Source: VRUE01 sp963703235 (GTDB taxonomy: Bacteria; Actinomycetota; Thermoleophilia; Solirubrobacterales; 70-9). Taken from it: 64,000 nucleotides of DNA. This document shows positions 35,916-44,799 of the stretch, piece after piece. The number at the start of each line of letters is the position of its first letter. Positions within the stretch are counted from its first letter, which is position 1. The stretch spans positions 1,798,001 through 1,862,000 of the forward strand of contig OY969802.1 of NCBI GenBank assembly GCA_963703235.1, given 5' to 3'. The position numbers were made by a program, and so were the translations under genes. The notes below the pieces were generated by a model. The model worked only from the letters and a program-made list of their open reading frames with translations, was not told the DNA's origin and ran no database searches.

Positions 35916-37217
35916 TCATGCCACCGGGGTCGGGCTCGGTTGGGCGAGTGGGAGGCGGACCCAGAAGGTGCTGCCCTTCCCCTCGACGGAGGTGGCGCCG
36001 ATCTCGCCGCCCATCACGTCGACCATGCGGCGGGCGATCGCCAGCCCGAGGCCGAAGCCTTCGCGCTGGCGCGACTCGTCGCGGCGGTAGAAGCGCTCGA
36101 AAACGCGCTCTATCTCCGCCTCGGGTATGCCCGGCCCGGTATCGATCACCTCCAGCACAACCTCCCTCTCGCCATCGTGACGAGCGCGTACGGTAACCGC
36201 ACCGGGCAGCGGCGTGTGCTTGAAGGCGTTGGTGAGCAGGCCGACCATCACCTGCCGCAGCAGGGTCGGGTCGCCGTTGACGGCGAGGTCGGGCTCGACG
36301 TCGACGCTGAGCTCGATGTGCGAGGGCGTCTCCACCGTCTCGACGGTGTCGCGGACGACGGCGTCGACGTCGACCACCTCGGTCCCCCCCGCACCGATCG
36401 ACTCGACCCGGGCCAGGGTCAGCAGGGAGCGGGTCAGCCGGTTCATCCGCTCGGTGTCCTCGGCGAGCCGGCCGAGGAAGTGCTCGAGCGCGTTGGGATC
36501 GTCCTTGGCGCCCTCCTGCAGGACCTCGATCGCGCTGGAGATGCCGGCCAGCGGGTTGCGCAGCTCGTGGGCGGCGTTGGAGATGAAGTCGGCTTCGGCC
36601 AGATCGCGGCGCATCTCGTCGGTGCGGTCGCGGGCGACGACGAGGACGGCCCGCTCGTCGGGCAGGGAACGGGCGCTCATCGCGTAGGCGCGGTCGCCGA
36701 TCCGCAGCGCCGGGTGGGCGGCGAAGCCGACGTCGGCCGCCCGCTTCAGGTAGGTCCGCATCGACTCGGGCGGGTGGCCGTCGGGCTCGAGCAGCTTGCG
36801 CGCGGCGCGGTTGGAGAAGCGCAGGGCGCCGTCCTCGTCGACGACGATGACCGCGTCGGTGAGGCCGTCGAAGATCGCTTTCAGCTTGTTGCGGTCGGCG
36901 GTGAGGACGCCGAAGCTCTCCTTCAACGAGGCCCGCATCGAGTCGAGGGCGCGGGCGAGGTCGCCGATCTCATCGCGGCCGCCGCTCTCCAGCGGCGCGT
37001 CGAAGGAGCCGGCGGCCATCTCGCCGGCGGCGCGGGAGAGGCGGGTGACGCGGTGGGTGATGCCGACCGCGATCAGGAAGCCGACGAGGACGCCGAGGGC
37101 GATCGCGCCGAGCACGGCGCGGGGCCGGTCGCCGAAGGTGTAGACGACTCCGGCCGTGACGAAGGTCACCGCCGCGAAGGCGACGGCCAGCCAGAGGCGC
37201 ATGCCGATCCGCGTCAT
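35916..37217 (-). CDS. Membrane sensor histidine kinase
   Basis: 433 aa. Two N-terminal membrane segments with almost no loop (about 8-26 and 35-54), HAMP (about 55-105), PAS-like (about 108-200), HisKA with phospho-His217 (NAAHELRNPLAG), and HATPase_c with N (LLTNAFKHT), G1 (DTGPGIP) and G2 (GFGLGLAIA) boxes. The lack of an extracytoplasmic loop suggests sensing in the membrane or through the PAS domain. ATG at 37217 with a GGTGGGGA Shine-Dalgarno. First gene of the HK-RR operon. Confidence 0.92.
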   Translation of the reverse strand: MTRIGMRLWLAVAFAAVTFVTAGVVYTFGDRPRAVLGAIALGVLVGFLIAVGITHRVTRLSRAAGEMAAGSFDAPLESGGRDEIGDLARALDSMRASLKESFGVLTADRNKLKAIFDGLTDAVIVVDEDGALRFSNRAARKLLEPDGHPPESMRTYLKRAADVGFAAHPALRIGDRAYAMSARSLPDERAVLVVARDRTDEMRRDLAEADFISNAAHELRNPLAGISSAIEVLQEGAKDDPNALEHFLGRLAEDTERMNRLTRSLLTLARVESIGAGGTEVVDVDAVVRDTVETVETPSHIELSVDVEPDLAVNGDPTLLRQVMVGLLTNAFKHTPLPGAVTVRARHDGEREVVLEVIDTGPGIPEAEIERVFERFYRRDESRQREGFGLGLAIARRMVDVMGGEIGATSVEGKGSTFWVRLPLAQPSPTPVA

Positions 37218-37311
37218 CGCGGCCCGGTCCCCACCGGTTCATCCCGCCCGATCCGGTTCATGAAGGTTTACTAACACAATGCCGGCTGGCCTGCATGGGA
37301 GAATCGCCTCA

Positions 37312-38070
37312 ATGCGAACGCTGGTGTTCATTCCGGCCTGGAACGAGGCCGACTCCGTCGCCGCGGTGATCGCCGGGGTGCGGGAGCGTCTGCCCGAGGT
37401 CGACGTGCTGGTGGTCGACGACGGCTCGACCGACGCGACCGGGGCGCGTGCCCGCGAGGCCGGGGCGACCGTCGCCACGCTTCCCTTCAACCAGGGCCTG
37501 GGGGCGGCGCTGCAGACGGGCTACCTCTACGCGCTGCGCCATGGCTATGACTGCTGCGCCCACCTCGACGCCGACGGCCAGCACCCGCCGGCCGAGGTTG
37601 CGCGGCTGCTGGAGGAGGTCGAGGCCGACCGCGCCGACCTGGTGATCGGCTCGCGCTACCGCGAGCGCGGCGCGGAGGGCGAGGGGGCTGCGGGCGGTGG
37701 CGAGGCCGGCGACGGCGCCGACTACCGGCCGACGATCTCGCGCCGGATCGGCACCAGCGTCTTCCGCTTCTTCCTCACCTTGGCGACCCGGCAGCGCTTC
37801 ACCGACACGACCAGCGGCATGCGGGCCGCCAACCGGCGCGTGATGGCGCTCTTCAGCGCCCACTACTCGCCCGACTTCGCCGAGATCGAGTCGCTGCAGC
37901 TGGCGGTGAGGCAGGGGCTGCGGGTCGAGGAGGTGCCGGTGCGGATGCTCGAGCGCGCCGGCGGCTCCTCCTTCCTGACGCCGCTGCGCTCGGCCTTCTT
38001 CATCTTCAAGGGGATGATCGTGCTGCTGGTCGGCCAGTTCCGGCCGCGGCGGGTGGAGGCGGAGCGATGA
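37312..38070 (+). CDS. Family 2 glycosyltransferase (dolichyl-phosphate mannosyltransferase-like)
   Basis: 252 aa from the ATG at 37312 (MRTLVFIPAWNEADS), preferred over an upstream in-frame ATG because GGGAGA precedes it. GT-A fold: IPAWNE, VVDDGSTD, metal-binding HLDADGQH, and DTTSGMRAANR acceptor region. Enzymes of this type transfer a sugar from a nucleotide sugar to a lipid phosphate. A Gly/Ala/Glu-rich insertion (about 117-140) is atypical. Overlaps the following DUF2304 gene by ATGA, a pairing common in polyprenol-sugar pathways. Confidence 0.9.
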   Translation: MRTLVFIPAWNEADSVAAVIAGVRERLPEVDVLVVDDGSTDATGARAREAGATVATLPFNQGLGAALQTGYLYALRHGYDCCAHLDADGQHPPAEVARLLEEVEADRADLVIGSRYRERGAEGEGAAGGGEAGDGADYRPTISRRIGTSVFRFFLTLATRQRFTDTTSGMRAANRRVMALFSAHYSPDFAEIESLQLAVRQGLRVEEVPVRMLERAGGSSFLTPLRSAFFIFKGMIVLLVGQFRPRRVEAER

Positions 38071-38513
38071 GGACGGTGGCGCTGCTCGCCGCCGCGGGCG
38101 ACCCGACGGTCCACCTCACCTCGCAGACGCGGATCCTGGCGGCGACGATCGCCGTCGTCTTCATGGCCCTGATCCTGGAGCTGATCCGCCGCGACAAGCT
38201 GCAGGAGCGCTACAGCGTCGTCTGGTTCGTCGCCGGGTTGGGGATGCTCGCCGGCGCCGCCTTCCCCGGATTGCTCGGCGTCGTCGCCGACCTGCTGGGC
38301 GTCCGCGACACCAACGTCGCCCTCTTCTCGATCATCCTGCTGCTGCTGCTGGGGCTGGCGCTCAACTTCAGCGTGATCATGTCCCGCCAGGCCGCCCAGA
38401 TAACGCGCCTGGCCCAGGAGCGGGCGCTGGAGAAGGCGCGTGAGGAAGCGGCAACGGAGAGCAACGGCGACAGGTCATTGCATCCTGCGCCGACCTCCGG
38501 CGAGGATTCTTGA
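38067..38513 (+). CDS. DUF2304 small membrane protein
   Basis: 148 aa. Three hydrophobic segments (about 22-38, 50-75, 83-105) followed by a charged helix (TRLAQERALEKAREEAATE). Matches DUF2304 by the RYSVVWFVAGLGML region. DUF2304 genes commonly pair with GT2 enzymes as here, possibly as membrane partners. Translationally coupled by ATGA overlap. Confidence 0.85.
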   Translation: MRTVALLAAAGDPTVHLTSQTRILAATIAVVFMALILELIRRDKLQERYSVVWFVAGLGMLAGAAFPGLLGVVADLLGVRDTNVALFSIILLLLLGLALNFSVIMSRQAAQITRLAQERALEKAREEAATESNGDRSLHPAPTSGEDS

Positions 38514-38679
38514 ACGCTGAGACCGCAGAAGTGCCTATGAAGACGAGCATGACGAGCGTATAAAGCGCTTCGATAGGAAGGGTGATGGCTTCCGAAGGCT
38601 GAAGAGCGTCGAAGGAGAGCTTCATCGCCTGGGCTCCGAGGGAAAGTGCGAATGCCTTGAAGATGAAATCCCAGCCCAT
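38377..38679 (-). CDS. Possible small membrane protein
   Basis: 100 aa, supported by a strong GGAAGGAGG Shine-Dalgarno 7 nt before the ATG at 38679 and by position 2 nt after another small membrane ORF. Residues about 1-60 are amphipathic/hydrophobic with one clear membrane segment (LYTLVMLVFIGTSAV); the last 40 residues are low-complexity Pro/Ala and overlap the DUF2304 gene on the other strand. No family recognised. Confidence 0.5.
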   Translation of the reverse strand: MGWDFIFKAFALSLGAQAMKLSFDALQPSEAITLPIEALYTLVMLVFIGTSAVSAFKNPRRRSAQDAMTCRRCSPLPLPHAPSPAPAPGPGALSGRPGGT

Positions 38680-38681
38680 GC

Positions 38682-38918
38682 TCAGCCTCCTTCCAGGGCG
38701 AAATCAACTAAGACAATAAGTATCATACCTGCAATTCCTGCAGCCGACCCCACTGCCGTCCACCACGTGAGCTTGTGCTCCGGCTTGTGGACCAGCACCG
38801 CCCAAGTCCGAAGGCAGACGGCACCTGCTCCCGCCATCGCGATCAGCACTTGCGCGGCGCCGAAGGTGGGCTGGAGGAGCAGTCCGAACAGGGTCAACCC
38901 AATGGGCGGAAGTGGCAT
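38682..38918 (-). CDS. Possible small membrane protein
   Basis: 78 aa with two predicted membrane helices (about 5-33 and 52-72) separated by a short basic loop (HKPEHKLTW). No convincing Shine-Dalgarno at 38918. The hydrophobic pattern and the tight junction with the next ORF (its stop carries that ORF's Shine-Dalgarno) argue it is real. The pair fills what would otherwise be a 470-bp gap. Confidence 0.5.
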   Translation of the reverse strand: MPLPPIGLTLFGLLLQPTFGAAQVLIAMAGAGAVCLRTWAVLVHKPEHKLTWWTAVGSAAGIAGMILIVLVDFALEGG

Positions 38919-38982
38919 GCCACGACCGTAGGAGTCGCGGGCGCACGCGTGGCGCGCTGGATGTGCCGCCTTTGGAAATTCC

Positions 38983-40101
38983 CTAGGTCAGCTCGCGCTC
39001 GAGCCGGAACGAGAGCGCCTCCAGGGCCAGCTCCTCGGAGACGTTGAGGTCGAGACGGCGGCGGGTGTCCTGGACCAGCTCGGCGGCGCGGCGGGCGCGG
39101 GCCGGGTCGAGGCCGGTGGCTTTGGCGCGGAGGTCGTCGAGGCGGTCGCGGTTGCAGGCGAGGTCGGCGGCGCCGGCTGCCGTCGCGGCGAGGTCACGGT
39201 ACCAGGTGGCCGCGAGGCCGAGACCGAGGTCGAGCAGCTCGGTGCGGCGGCGGCGGCCGGCCCGCTTGGCGGCGTCGGACAGGTCGCGGGCGGAGCGCTT
39301 CATGCCCGCCTCTTTCTCCTCTTCGAGCGTCTCGCGAACAGCCGCCTCGGCCTCCTCCCCGGCCGCCTCGGCGTCGGCGAGCAGGGCTTCCCAGTCCATC
39401 GCGGTCGCGTCGGCGCGGAGCTTGCGGCCCTCCTCCGTGAGGAGGAAACGGGCAAGGTCGAGATCCCCGCCGGAGAGGCGCGCTGCGGCAGCGAGCTCGT
39501 CGGCGGAGGTGTCTCCCCTCGGCCGTGCCCCCCTTCCCTCGGCGTCAGCCGCACTGGCGCGCAGCGCGGCTTCCACCGCCTCGAGCGGCAGCGGCGCGAA
39601 GTCGACCGGCTGGCAGCGGGAGGCGATCGTCTCCAGCAGCGCCGCCGGCTCGGAGCTGAGCAGGATCAGGTGGACGAACGGCGGCGGCTCCTCGAGCGTC
39701 TTCAGCAGCGCGTTCTGGCTCTCGTCGCGCATCGCCTCGGCCGCCTCGATCACGAAGACGCGCTTGCCGCCCTCGAAAGGGCGGTAGGCGGCAGAGCGGA
39801 TCACCCGCTCGCGCACCTCCTCGACCATGTGCTGGGCGCCGCTGGGGGCGAGCCAGACGAGGTCGGGGTGCGGCGAGGGGTCGAGCAGGGCGCGGCGGCG
39901 AACGTCGTCGGGATCCTCGGCCCCCGTGGCGAGGATCTCGGCGGCGAAGGCCCGTGCCGCCGCCCGCTTGCCGGCGCCGCGCGGTCCGCGGAAGAGGTAG
40001 GCATGAGCCGGACCCGCCGCCAGCGCCGCGGCGAGCGCCGTCCGCGCCCGCGGCTGGTGCTCCAGCATTCGATGAAGCTTTGTAGCCGTCATAGGGCGCA
40101 C
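38983..40101 (-). CDS. holB: DNA polymerase III delta-prime subunit
   Basis: 372 aa from the GTG at 40101; an ATG at 40092 is equally possible. AAA+ clamp-loader fold: HAYLFRGPRGAGKR (Walker A), EAAEAMRDESQNALLKTLEEPP (Walker B-like region and sensor), and SRCQPVDFAPL. Part of the clamp loader that opens the beta clamp. The usual zinc-binding cysteines seen in gamma/tau are absent, as expected for delta-prime. Follows tmk with 6 bp between, a frequent arrangement. Confidence 0.88.
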   Translation of the reverse strand: MRPMTATKLHRMLEHQPRARTALAAALAAGPAHAYLFRGPRGAGKRAAARAFAAEILATGAEDPDDVRRRALLDPSPHPDLVWLAPSGAQHMVEEVRERVIRSAAYRPFEGGKRVFVIEAAEAMRDESQNALLKTLEEPPPFVHLILLSSEPAALLETIASRCQPVDFAPLPLEAVEAALRASAADAEGRGARPRGDTSADELAAAARLSGGDLDLARFLLTEEGRKLRADATAMDWEALLADAEAAGEEAEAAVRETLEEEKEAGMKRSARDLSDAAKRAGRRRRTELLDLGLGLAATWYRDLAATAAGAADLACNRDRLDDLRAKATGLDPARARRAAELVQDTRRRLDLNVSEELALEALSFRLERELT

Positions 40102-40107
40102 AATGCT

Positions 40108-40707
40108 TCACTCAGCGTCGGGAGTGCGCTGACGTACGGCTTCCATTACGCGCTCGTGGACTTCCTCGACGCTGCCGGCGCCGTCCACTACCACCACGCG
40201 GTCGGAGGCGACCTGGGCGATCTCCTCGTAGGCCTCGGCGACGGCGCGCTGCAGCTCCAGGCCCTCGGCCTCGAGGCGGTCGTTGCCATCGGCCCGATCA
40301 TGGCCCACCTCGGGGTCGAGGCGCAGGAGAACGGTGAGGTCCGGCCAGAGGCCGTCGGTGGCGGCGTCGGTGAGCGAGATCGTCTCCCCCACCCCGAGCC
40401 CTCGAGCCGCCCCCTGGTAGGCGACGCTGGAGTCGGCGAAGCGGTCGGAGACGACGTCGCGGCCGGCCTCCAGCGCCGGCCGGATCACCTGGGCGGTGAG
40501 GTCGGCCCTGGCTGCCAGGAAGAGCAGCAGCTCGGCGAACGGGTCCAGCCGCAGGGCCGGATCGGCGAGCACCTCGCGGATTCGCTCCGCCGCCGCCGTC
40601 CCCCCCGGCTCGCGGATCAGCAGCGTCTCGGGGCCGAGCGCCTCGGCGAGCAGCCGCGCCTGGGTGCTCTTCCCGGAGCCGTCGATGCCCTCGAGAGAGA
40701 CGAACAA
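40108..40707 (-). CDS. tmk: Thymidylate kinase
   Basis: 199 aa; TTG start at 40707, chosen because FVSLEGIDGSGKST (P-loop) begins immediately. Also DRFADSSVAYQGAARGLG (DRY-like and lid region). Phosphorylates dTMP to dTDP. Lies 12 bp after topA and 6 bp before holB, a replication-related operon topA-tmk-holB. Confidence 0.92.
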   Translation of the reverse strand: MFVSLEGIDGSGKSTQARLLAEALGPETLLIREPGGTAAAERIREVLADPALRLDPFAELLLFLAARADLTAQVIRPALEAGRDVVSDRFADSSVAYQGAARGLGVGETISLTDAATDGLWPDLTVLLRLDPEVGHDRADGNDRLEAEGLELQRAVAEAYEEIAQVASDRVVVVDGAGSVEEVHERVMEAVRQRTPDAE

Positions 40708-40719
40708 GGCCGGGCGGCC

Positions 40720-42984
40720 TCAGCCTTTGGCGGCCGCTTTGGCGCGTTTACGGCGGCGCGTGCCGGTGTCCGCCTTGCTCGGCTTCGGAGCCTTGCCGTC
40801 CTCCGAGCCGTCCGGCGGCGGCTTCTCCTCCATCGCCTTCGCCGCTTTCGCCGCTTCGCGCTCGGCGCGGCGTTTCTTCATCTCCTGCATCGACTCGCAG
40901 TCGTCGTTGAGGCAGAGGTTCCAGGGCCGGCCACGGAAGGGGACGACTTTGAGCCGCGGCGTGCGGTCGCAGACCGAGCAGCGCTCTTCGAGGCGGAAGA
41001 CGTCGCCGCGCTGGGGCAGCGGGAAGGTCTGGTCGCAGGAGTCCGGGTCGTCGAGGGTCCAGCCGGTGCAACCGACGAACCGTTTGCCCGATTTTTTCGC
41101 CCGGATGATCCGCAGCATGTGGGGCGAGCCGTCCTCCTTCTTTCGGCCGGCTTCCTCGCAGACCTTGCAGGGGCCGAGGATGCGGTCCTCGTCCATCCCT
41201 TTCCAGACGACTTTGGCCAGGTCCTCGCGACTCTCGTCGATCTCCGACCAGGTCTTGTGCAGCAAGTCGCGGCTATCGCCGACCACCTCGCCCTTGGTCA
41301 TCTGCCCGGCCGCGATCCGGTCCATCTCCTCCTCGAGCTGGGCGGTCATCTCCGGCGTCGCCATCGCCGGCACGTATTTGTTGAACGCCTCGTAGAGGGC
41401 GATGCCGGTCTCCGAGGGAACCGGGGGGTTGGCGTAGACGTAGCCGCGGTCGAAGAGCTTCTGGATGATGTCGGCGCGGGTCGCTTTGGTGCCGAGGCCG
41501 CGCTCCTCCATCATCTCGATCAGTTTCGCCTGCGAGATGCGTCCCGGCGGCTGGGTCTCCTTGTCGACAATCCAGGGCTGGCCGTCGAGATCGAGCTGCT
41601 GGCCCTCCTGCAGCGCCGGGATCTCCTCGTCAGAGGAGCGGGCGTAGGTGTAGATGCCGGCGTAGCCGGGGTCGACGACGACCGAGCCGCGGACGAAGTA
41701 GGTCTGCGAGCCGGCCTCGATGTCGGCCCGGGTCGACTCGGTGATCATCGGCGGGCAGAAGGTGGCGAGGAAGCGGCGCACGACCAGTTCGTAGACCCGC
41801 TTCTTCGGACCCTCGAGGGCGCCGGGGTGGATCGCCTGGGTCGGGTAGATCGGCGGGTGGTCGGTGGTCTCTTTCTTGCCACGGGTGGGGGTCAGCTGTG
41901 GCTGGTCGAGCAGGCCGGCGGCGGCCGAGAACTCCTTGACCCGGACCAGCGAGGAGACCAGCTCGCGCAGCGGCAGCGAGGCCGGGTAGACGGTGTTGTC
42001 GGTGCGCGGGTAGGAGATGAAGCCGTCCATGTAGAGGTCCTCGGCGATCCGCATCGCGCTGGCGGGGGTGATGCCGAGGCGGCTGGAGGCGTCGGTGCTG
42101 AAGGCGGTGGTGTTGTAGGGCGTCGGCGGCTTGCGGGTGTTCTTGCGGGCGGTGACCGACTTGACCGTGCCGGGGCTGGCGGTGCCGGCCAGCGCGGCGT
42201 CGGCCTCTGCTTTCTCCCAGAATTTGTCGGTCGCGTGGTGCGCCTCGAAGCTGCCGTCGGGATGCTGGAACTTGGCGAAAAGCTCCCAGAACGGTTTGGC
42301 GACGTGGGCGCGGCGCTCCATCTCGCGCTCGACGATCAGGCCCAGGGTCGGGCTCTGGACGCGGCCGACCGAGAGGAAGTTGGAGCCGAAGCGGCGGGTG
42401 GCGAGGGAGACGGCGCGGGTCAGCGTCGCCCCCCAGAGCAGGTCGATGTCCTGGCGGGCGGCGCCGGCGTTGGCCAATGGGTAGGAGAGCTCGTCGAGCT
42501 CGTCGAAGGCGCGCTCGATCTCTTCCTTGGTCAGGGCCGAGTAGCGGGCGCGCTCGATCCGCAGCGTGCCGGCGTCGGCTTCCTCGCGGCTGCCCAGCTC
42601 CGGGTTGGCGTCGAGCATCTCCTCCAGCGCCTCCAGCCCGATCAGCTCGCCCTCGCGGTCGAAGTCGGTGGCGATCACCAGCTCGTCCGCCTCTTTGGCC
42701 ATTTTCCTGATCGCTTTGACGACGTTTTTGTCGGTCGGCTCCTTGATCAGCTTGGCGTCGATCAGGTCGTGCAGGTCGGTCTTCTGCCAGTTCGAGTAGC
42801 CCTCCGGGAAGGAGGGGCCGAGGACGTGGCCCTTAAGGCCGATCGTCATCTGCTCGCGCCCGTCCCCGTCGGTCCAGGTGTAGAAGGGGACTTTGTAGGT
42901 TTTGTCCGCCTTCGCCTCGCCGCGGCCGAGGATGTCGGCGATCTTCTTGGCGCTGTTGTTCTTCTCGGTGACTATGAGTCGCAT
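40720..42984 (-). CDS. topA: Type IA DNA topoisomerase I, archaeal-like
   Basis: 754 aa from the ATG at 42984; a longer open frame to 44229 is antisense noise. TACGCT lies 9 nt upstream and there is no Shine-Dalgarno. Toprim: Glu7 (VTEKNNSAKK) and TDFDREGE (Asp107, Asp109, Glu111). Active-site Tyr325 in FISYPRTDN; SVGRVQSPTLGLIV. Relaxes negative supercoils. The C-terminus has Cys-rich zinc-like motifs (CKVC, CSVC) and a Lys/Arg/Ala tail. The opening, FDREGELIG and RQDIDLLWGATLTR segments look more like archaeal TopA than the ~900-aa actinobacterial enzyme (my impression from memory of the families). Confidence 0.9.
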   Translation of the reverse strand: MRLIVTEKNNSAKKIADILGRGEAKADKTYKVPFYTWTDGDGREQMTIGLKGHVLGPSFPEGYSNWQKTDLHDLIDAKLIKEPTDKNVVKAIRKMAKEADELVIATDFDREGELIGLEALEEMLDANPELGSREEADAGTLRIERARYSALTKEEIERAFDELDELSYPLANAGAARQDIDLLWGATLTRAVSLATRRFGSNFLSVGRVQSPTLGLIVEREMERRAHVAKPFWELFAKFQHPDGSFEAHHATDKFWEKAEADAALAGTASPGTVKSVTARKNTRKPPTPYNTTAFSTDASSRLGITPASAMRIAEDLYMDGFISYPRTDNTVYPASLPLRELVSSLVRVKEFSAAAGLLDQPQLTPTRGKKETTDHPPIYPTQAIHPGALEGPKKRVYELVVRRFLATFCPPMITESTRADIEAGSQTYFVRGSVVVDPGYAGIYTYARSSDEEIPALQEGQQLDLDGQPWIVDKETQPPGRISQAKLIEMMEERGLGTKATRADIIQKLFDRGYVYANPPVPSETGIALYEAFNKYVPAMATPEMTAQLEEEMDRIAAGQMTKGEVVGDSRDLLHKTWSEIDESREDLAKVVWKGMDEDRILGPCKVCEEAGRKKEDGSPHMLRIIRAKKSGKRFVGCTGWTLDDPDSCDQTFPLPQRGDVFRLEERCSVCDRTPRLKVVPFRGRPWNLCLNDDCESMQEMKKRRAEREAAKAAKAMEEKPPPDGSEDGKAPKPSKADTGTRRRKRAKAAAKG

Positions 42985-42993
42985 CGGCGGGCG

Positions 42994-43031
42994 AGCGTAG
43001 CAGGGCCGTTCGGCGACCCCTGTCATAGGAT
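42994..43031. promoter_or_regulatory. Divergent leaderless-type promoters of topA and the epimerase gene
   Basis: On the minus strand TACGCT (42999-42994) lies 9 nt before the topA ATG. On the plus strand TAGGAT (43026-43031) lies 10 nt before the epimerase ATG. Neither gene has a Shine-Dalgarno. Confidence 0.5.
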
Positions 43032-43041
43032 CGACGCGTTC

Positions 43042-43974
43042 ATGAGGGCTCTTGTCACCGGCGGGGCGGGGTTTATCGGGTCGAACCTGGTCGATGCGCT
43101 GCTGGCGCGCGGCGACGAGGTGGCCGTGGTCGACGACCTCTCGACCGGCCGGCGGCAGAACCTCGACGACGCCCTGGGGGGAGGGGCGCAGCTGAGCGAG
43201 CTGGACATCCGCGAGGGGGCGGCGCTGAGCGAGCTCTTCGCCGAGCGGCGGCCCGAGGTCGTCTTCCACCTGGCGGCGCAGATCGACGTCCGCAGGTCGG
43301 TGGCGGACCCCGCCTTCGACGCCTCGATCAACGTCGGCGGCACCGCCAACGTGCTGGAAGCGGCGCGGCTGGCCGGTGCCGGGCGGGTCGTCTTCATCTC
43401 CACCGGCGGCGCGATCTACGGCGAGGGCGAGGGTCAGCAGCTGCCGCTGCCGGAGGGGGCGCCGATCGCGCCGCTCTCCCCCTACGGCCAGAGCAAGTGC
43501 GCGGCGGAGGGATACGTCGCCCTCTACGAACGGCTCTACGGCCTCTCCGGCGTCAGCCTGCGGCTGGGCAACGTCTACGGGCCGCGCCAGGACCCGCTCG
43601 GCGAGGCGGGGGTGATCGCGATCTTCTGCGGGCGCCTGCGGGCGGGCGAGCGCCCGACCGTCTACGGCGACGGCAAACAGACCCGCGACTACATATATGT
43701 GGGCGACGTGGTTGCGGCCGCGCTCGCCGCGGCGGAGTCCAAGGCGAGCGGGCCGATCAACGTCGGCACCGGAGTCGAGACCGACGTGCTGGAGCTGGCG
43801 GCCCGACTGGGCGAGCTGGGCGAGAGCGCCGGATTCGAACCCGAGTTCGCCCCCGAGCGCACCGGCGAGGTGCAGCGGGTCTCGATCGATCCGGGGCGGG
43901 CCGAGCGCGAGCTGGGCTGGCGGGCGCAGACCGGGCTCGAAGAGGGCCTGCGGCTGACGCTCGACGCGGTCTGA
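43042..43974 (+). CDS. NAD-dependent epimerase/dehydratase (UDP-glucose 4-epimerase-like)
   Basis: 310 aa. Rossmann GGAGFIGSN (7-15), VDDLSTGRR, DIRE and HLAAQIDVRRSV, catalytic-type Tyr-x-x-x-Lys in SPYGQSKCAAE, and RLGNVYGPRQDP. An extended SDR acting on nucleotide sugars; GalE-like, but substrate is not certain. Leaderless-type start. The frame is open on both sides but the ATG at 43042 matches the family N-terminus exactly. Confidence 0.9.
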   Translation: MRALVTGGAGFIGSNLVDALLARGDEVAVVDDLSTGRRQNLDDALGGGAQLSELDIREGAALSELFAERRPEVVFHLAAQIDVRRSVADPAFDASINVGGTANVLEAARLAGAGRVVFISTGGAIYGEGEGQQLPLPEGAPIAPLSPYGQSKCAAEGYVALYERLYGLSGVSLRLGNVYGPRQDPLGEAGVIAIFCGRLRAGERPTVYGDGKQTRDYIYVGDVVAAALAAAESKASGPINVGTGVETDVLELAARLGELGESAGFEPEFAPERTGEVQRVSIDPGRAERELGWRAQTGLEEGLRLTLDAV

Positions 43975-43988
43975 GAAAACGCCACCAC

Positions 43989-43994
43989 TAGTCT
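43989..43994 (+). promoter_or_regulatory. -10 element for the precorrin-2 dehydrogenase gene
   Basis: TAGTCT 7 nt before the ATG at 44002; no Shine-Dalgarno, so a leaderless message is likely. Confidence 0.45.
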
Positions 43995-44001
43995 TTGACC
44001 C

Positions 44002-44748
44002 ATGCCCGCCCAGGCCTACGCCGGCAAGGAGTGCGTGTGTCAGCTCCGCAAGGGGATCTGCGACCAGTCGTGCGTGCGCGACATGCTCGAGACCCCCTTC
44101 TACATCGCCTGCCTGAAGCTGAAGGGGCGGCGCTGCCTGGTTGTCGGCGGCGGCGACATCGGCCTGGAGAAGGTCGAGGGGCTGCTCGCCTGCGACGCCG
44201 ACGTGACGCTGATCGCGCCGGTTGCCCATCCGGAGCTGGAGTCGCTGGCGGCGGAGGGCTCGATCGAGTGGGAGAAGCGCGTCTACGCCGGGAAGGCCGA
44301 CCTGGAGGGCGCCTTCATGGTCATCGCCGCGACCGACGACAGCGAGGTCAACATCGGCGTCTACGACGACGCCGAGCGGCGGGCGATGCTGGTCAACGTC
44401 GTCGACGTGCCGCCGCTCTGCAACTTCATCCTGCCGGCGATCGTCCGCAGCGGCCCGCTGGCGATCGCGATCTCGACCGCCGGCGCCTCCCCCGCCCTGG
44501 CGAAGCGGATGAAGCGCGAGGTCTCGGAGCTGTTCGGCGAGGAGTACGCGCGGCTGGCGGTGATCCTCAACGACGCCCGCGGCTGGGCGAAGGGGACGCT
44601 GCCGACCTACCAGGACCGCAAGGAGTTCTTCGAGGGCATCGTCAACGGCGAGCCCGACCCGGTGGGCCTGATCCGCGCGGGCCGCGAGACCGAGGTCCTG
44701 GCCCTGATCGAGGCCGCGAAAGAGCGCGCCGCGGCGGCGTTGGCCTGA
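44002..44748 (+). CDS. Precorrin-2 dehydrogenase / siroheme synthase N-terminal-type protein
   Basis: 248 aa. Begins with a Cys-rich segment (ECVCQLRKGICDQSC), then the NAD-binding CysG-N/Met8p domain: CLVVGGGDIGLEKVEGLL, ADVTLIAP, VIAATDD, LVNVVDVPPLCNFILPAIV, STAGASPALAKRMKRE. Oxidises precorrin-2 to sirohydrochlorin in siroheme synthesis and may chelate iron. The N-terminal cysteine cluster is not usual and could bind a metal. No other siroheme genes nearby. Confidence 0.85.
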   Translation: MPAQAYAGKECVCQLRKGICDQSCVRDMLETPFYIACLKLKGRRCLVVGGGDIGLEKVEGLLACDADVTLIAPVAHPELESLAAEGSIEWEKRVYAGKADLEGAFMVIAATDDSEVNIGVYDDAERRAMLVNVVDVPPLCNFILPAIVRSGPLAIAISTAGASPALAKRMKREVSELFGEEYARLAVILNDARGWAKGTLPTYQDRKEFFEGIVNGEPDPVGLIRAGRETEVLALIEAAKERAAAALA

Positions 44749-44799
44749 CGAGATTCGCGTTTGGCCCCTGTCAGGGGCTCAACGTGAACCTCGTCTTCT

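Noticed and set aside
42985..44229. N-terminal extension of topA
   Set aside because: Antisense to the epimerase gene; the real start with toprim Glu7 and TACGCT is at 42984.
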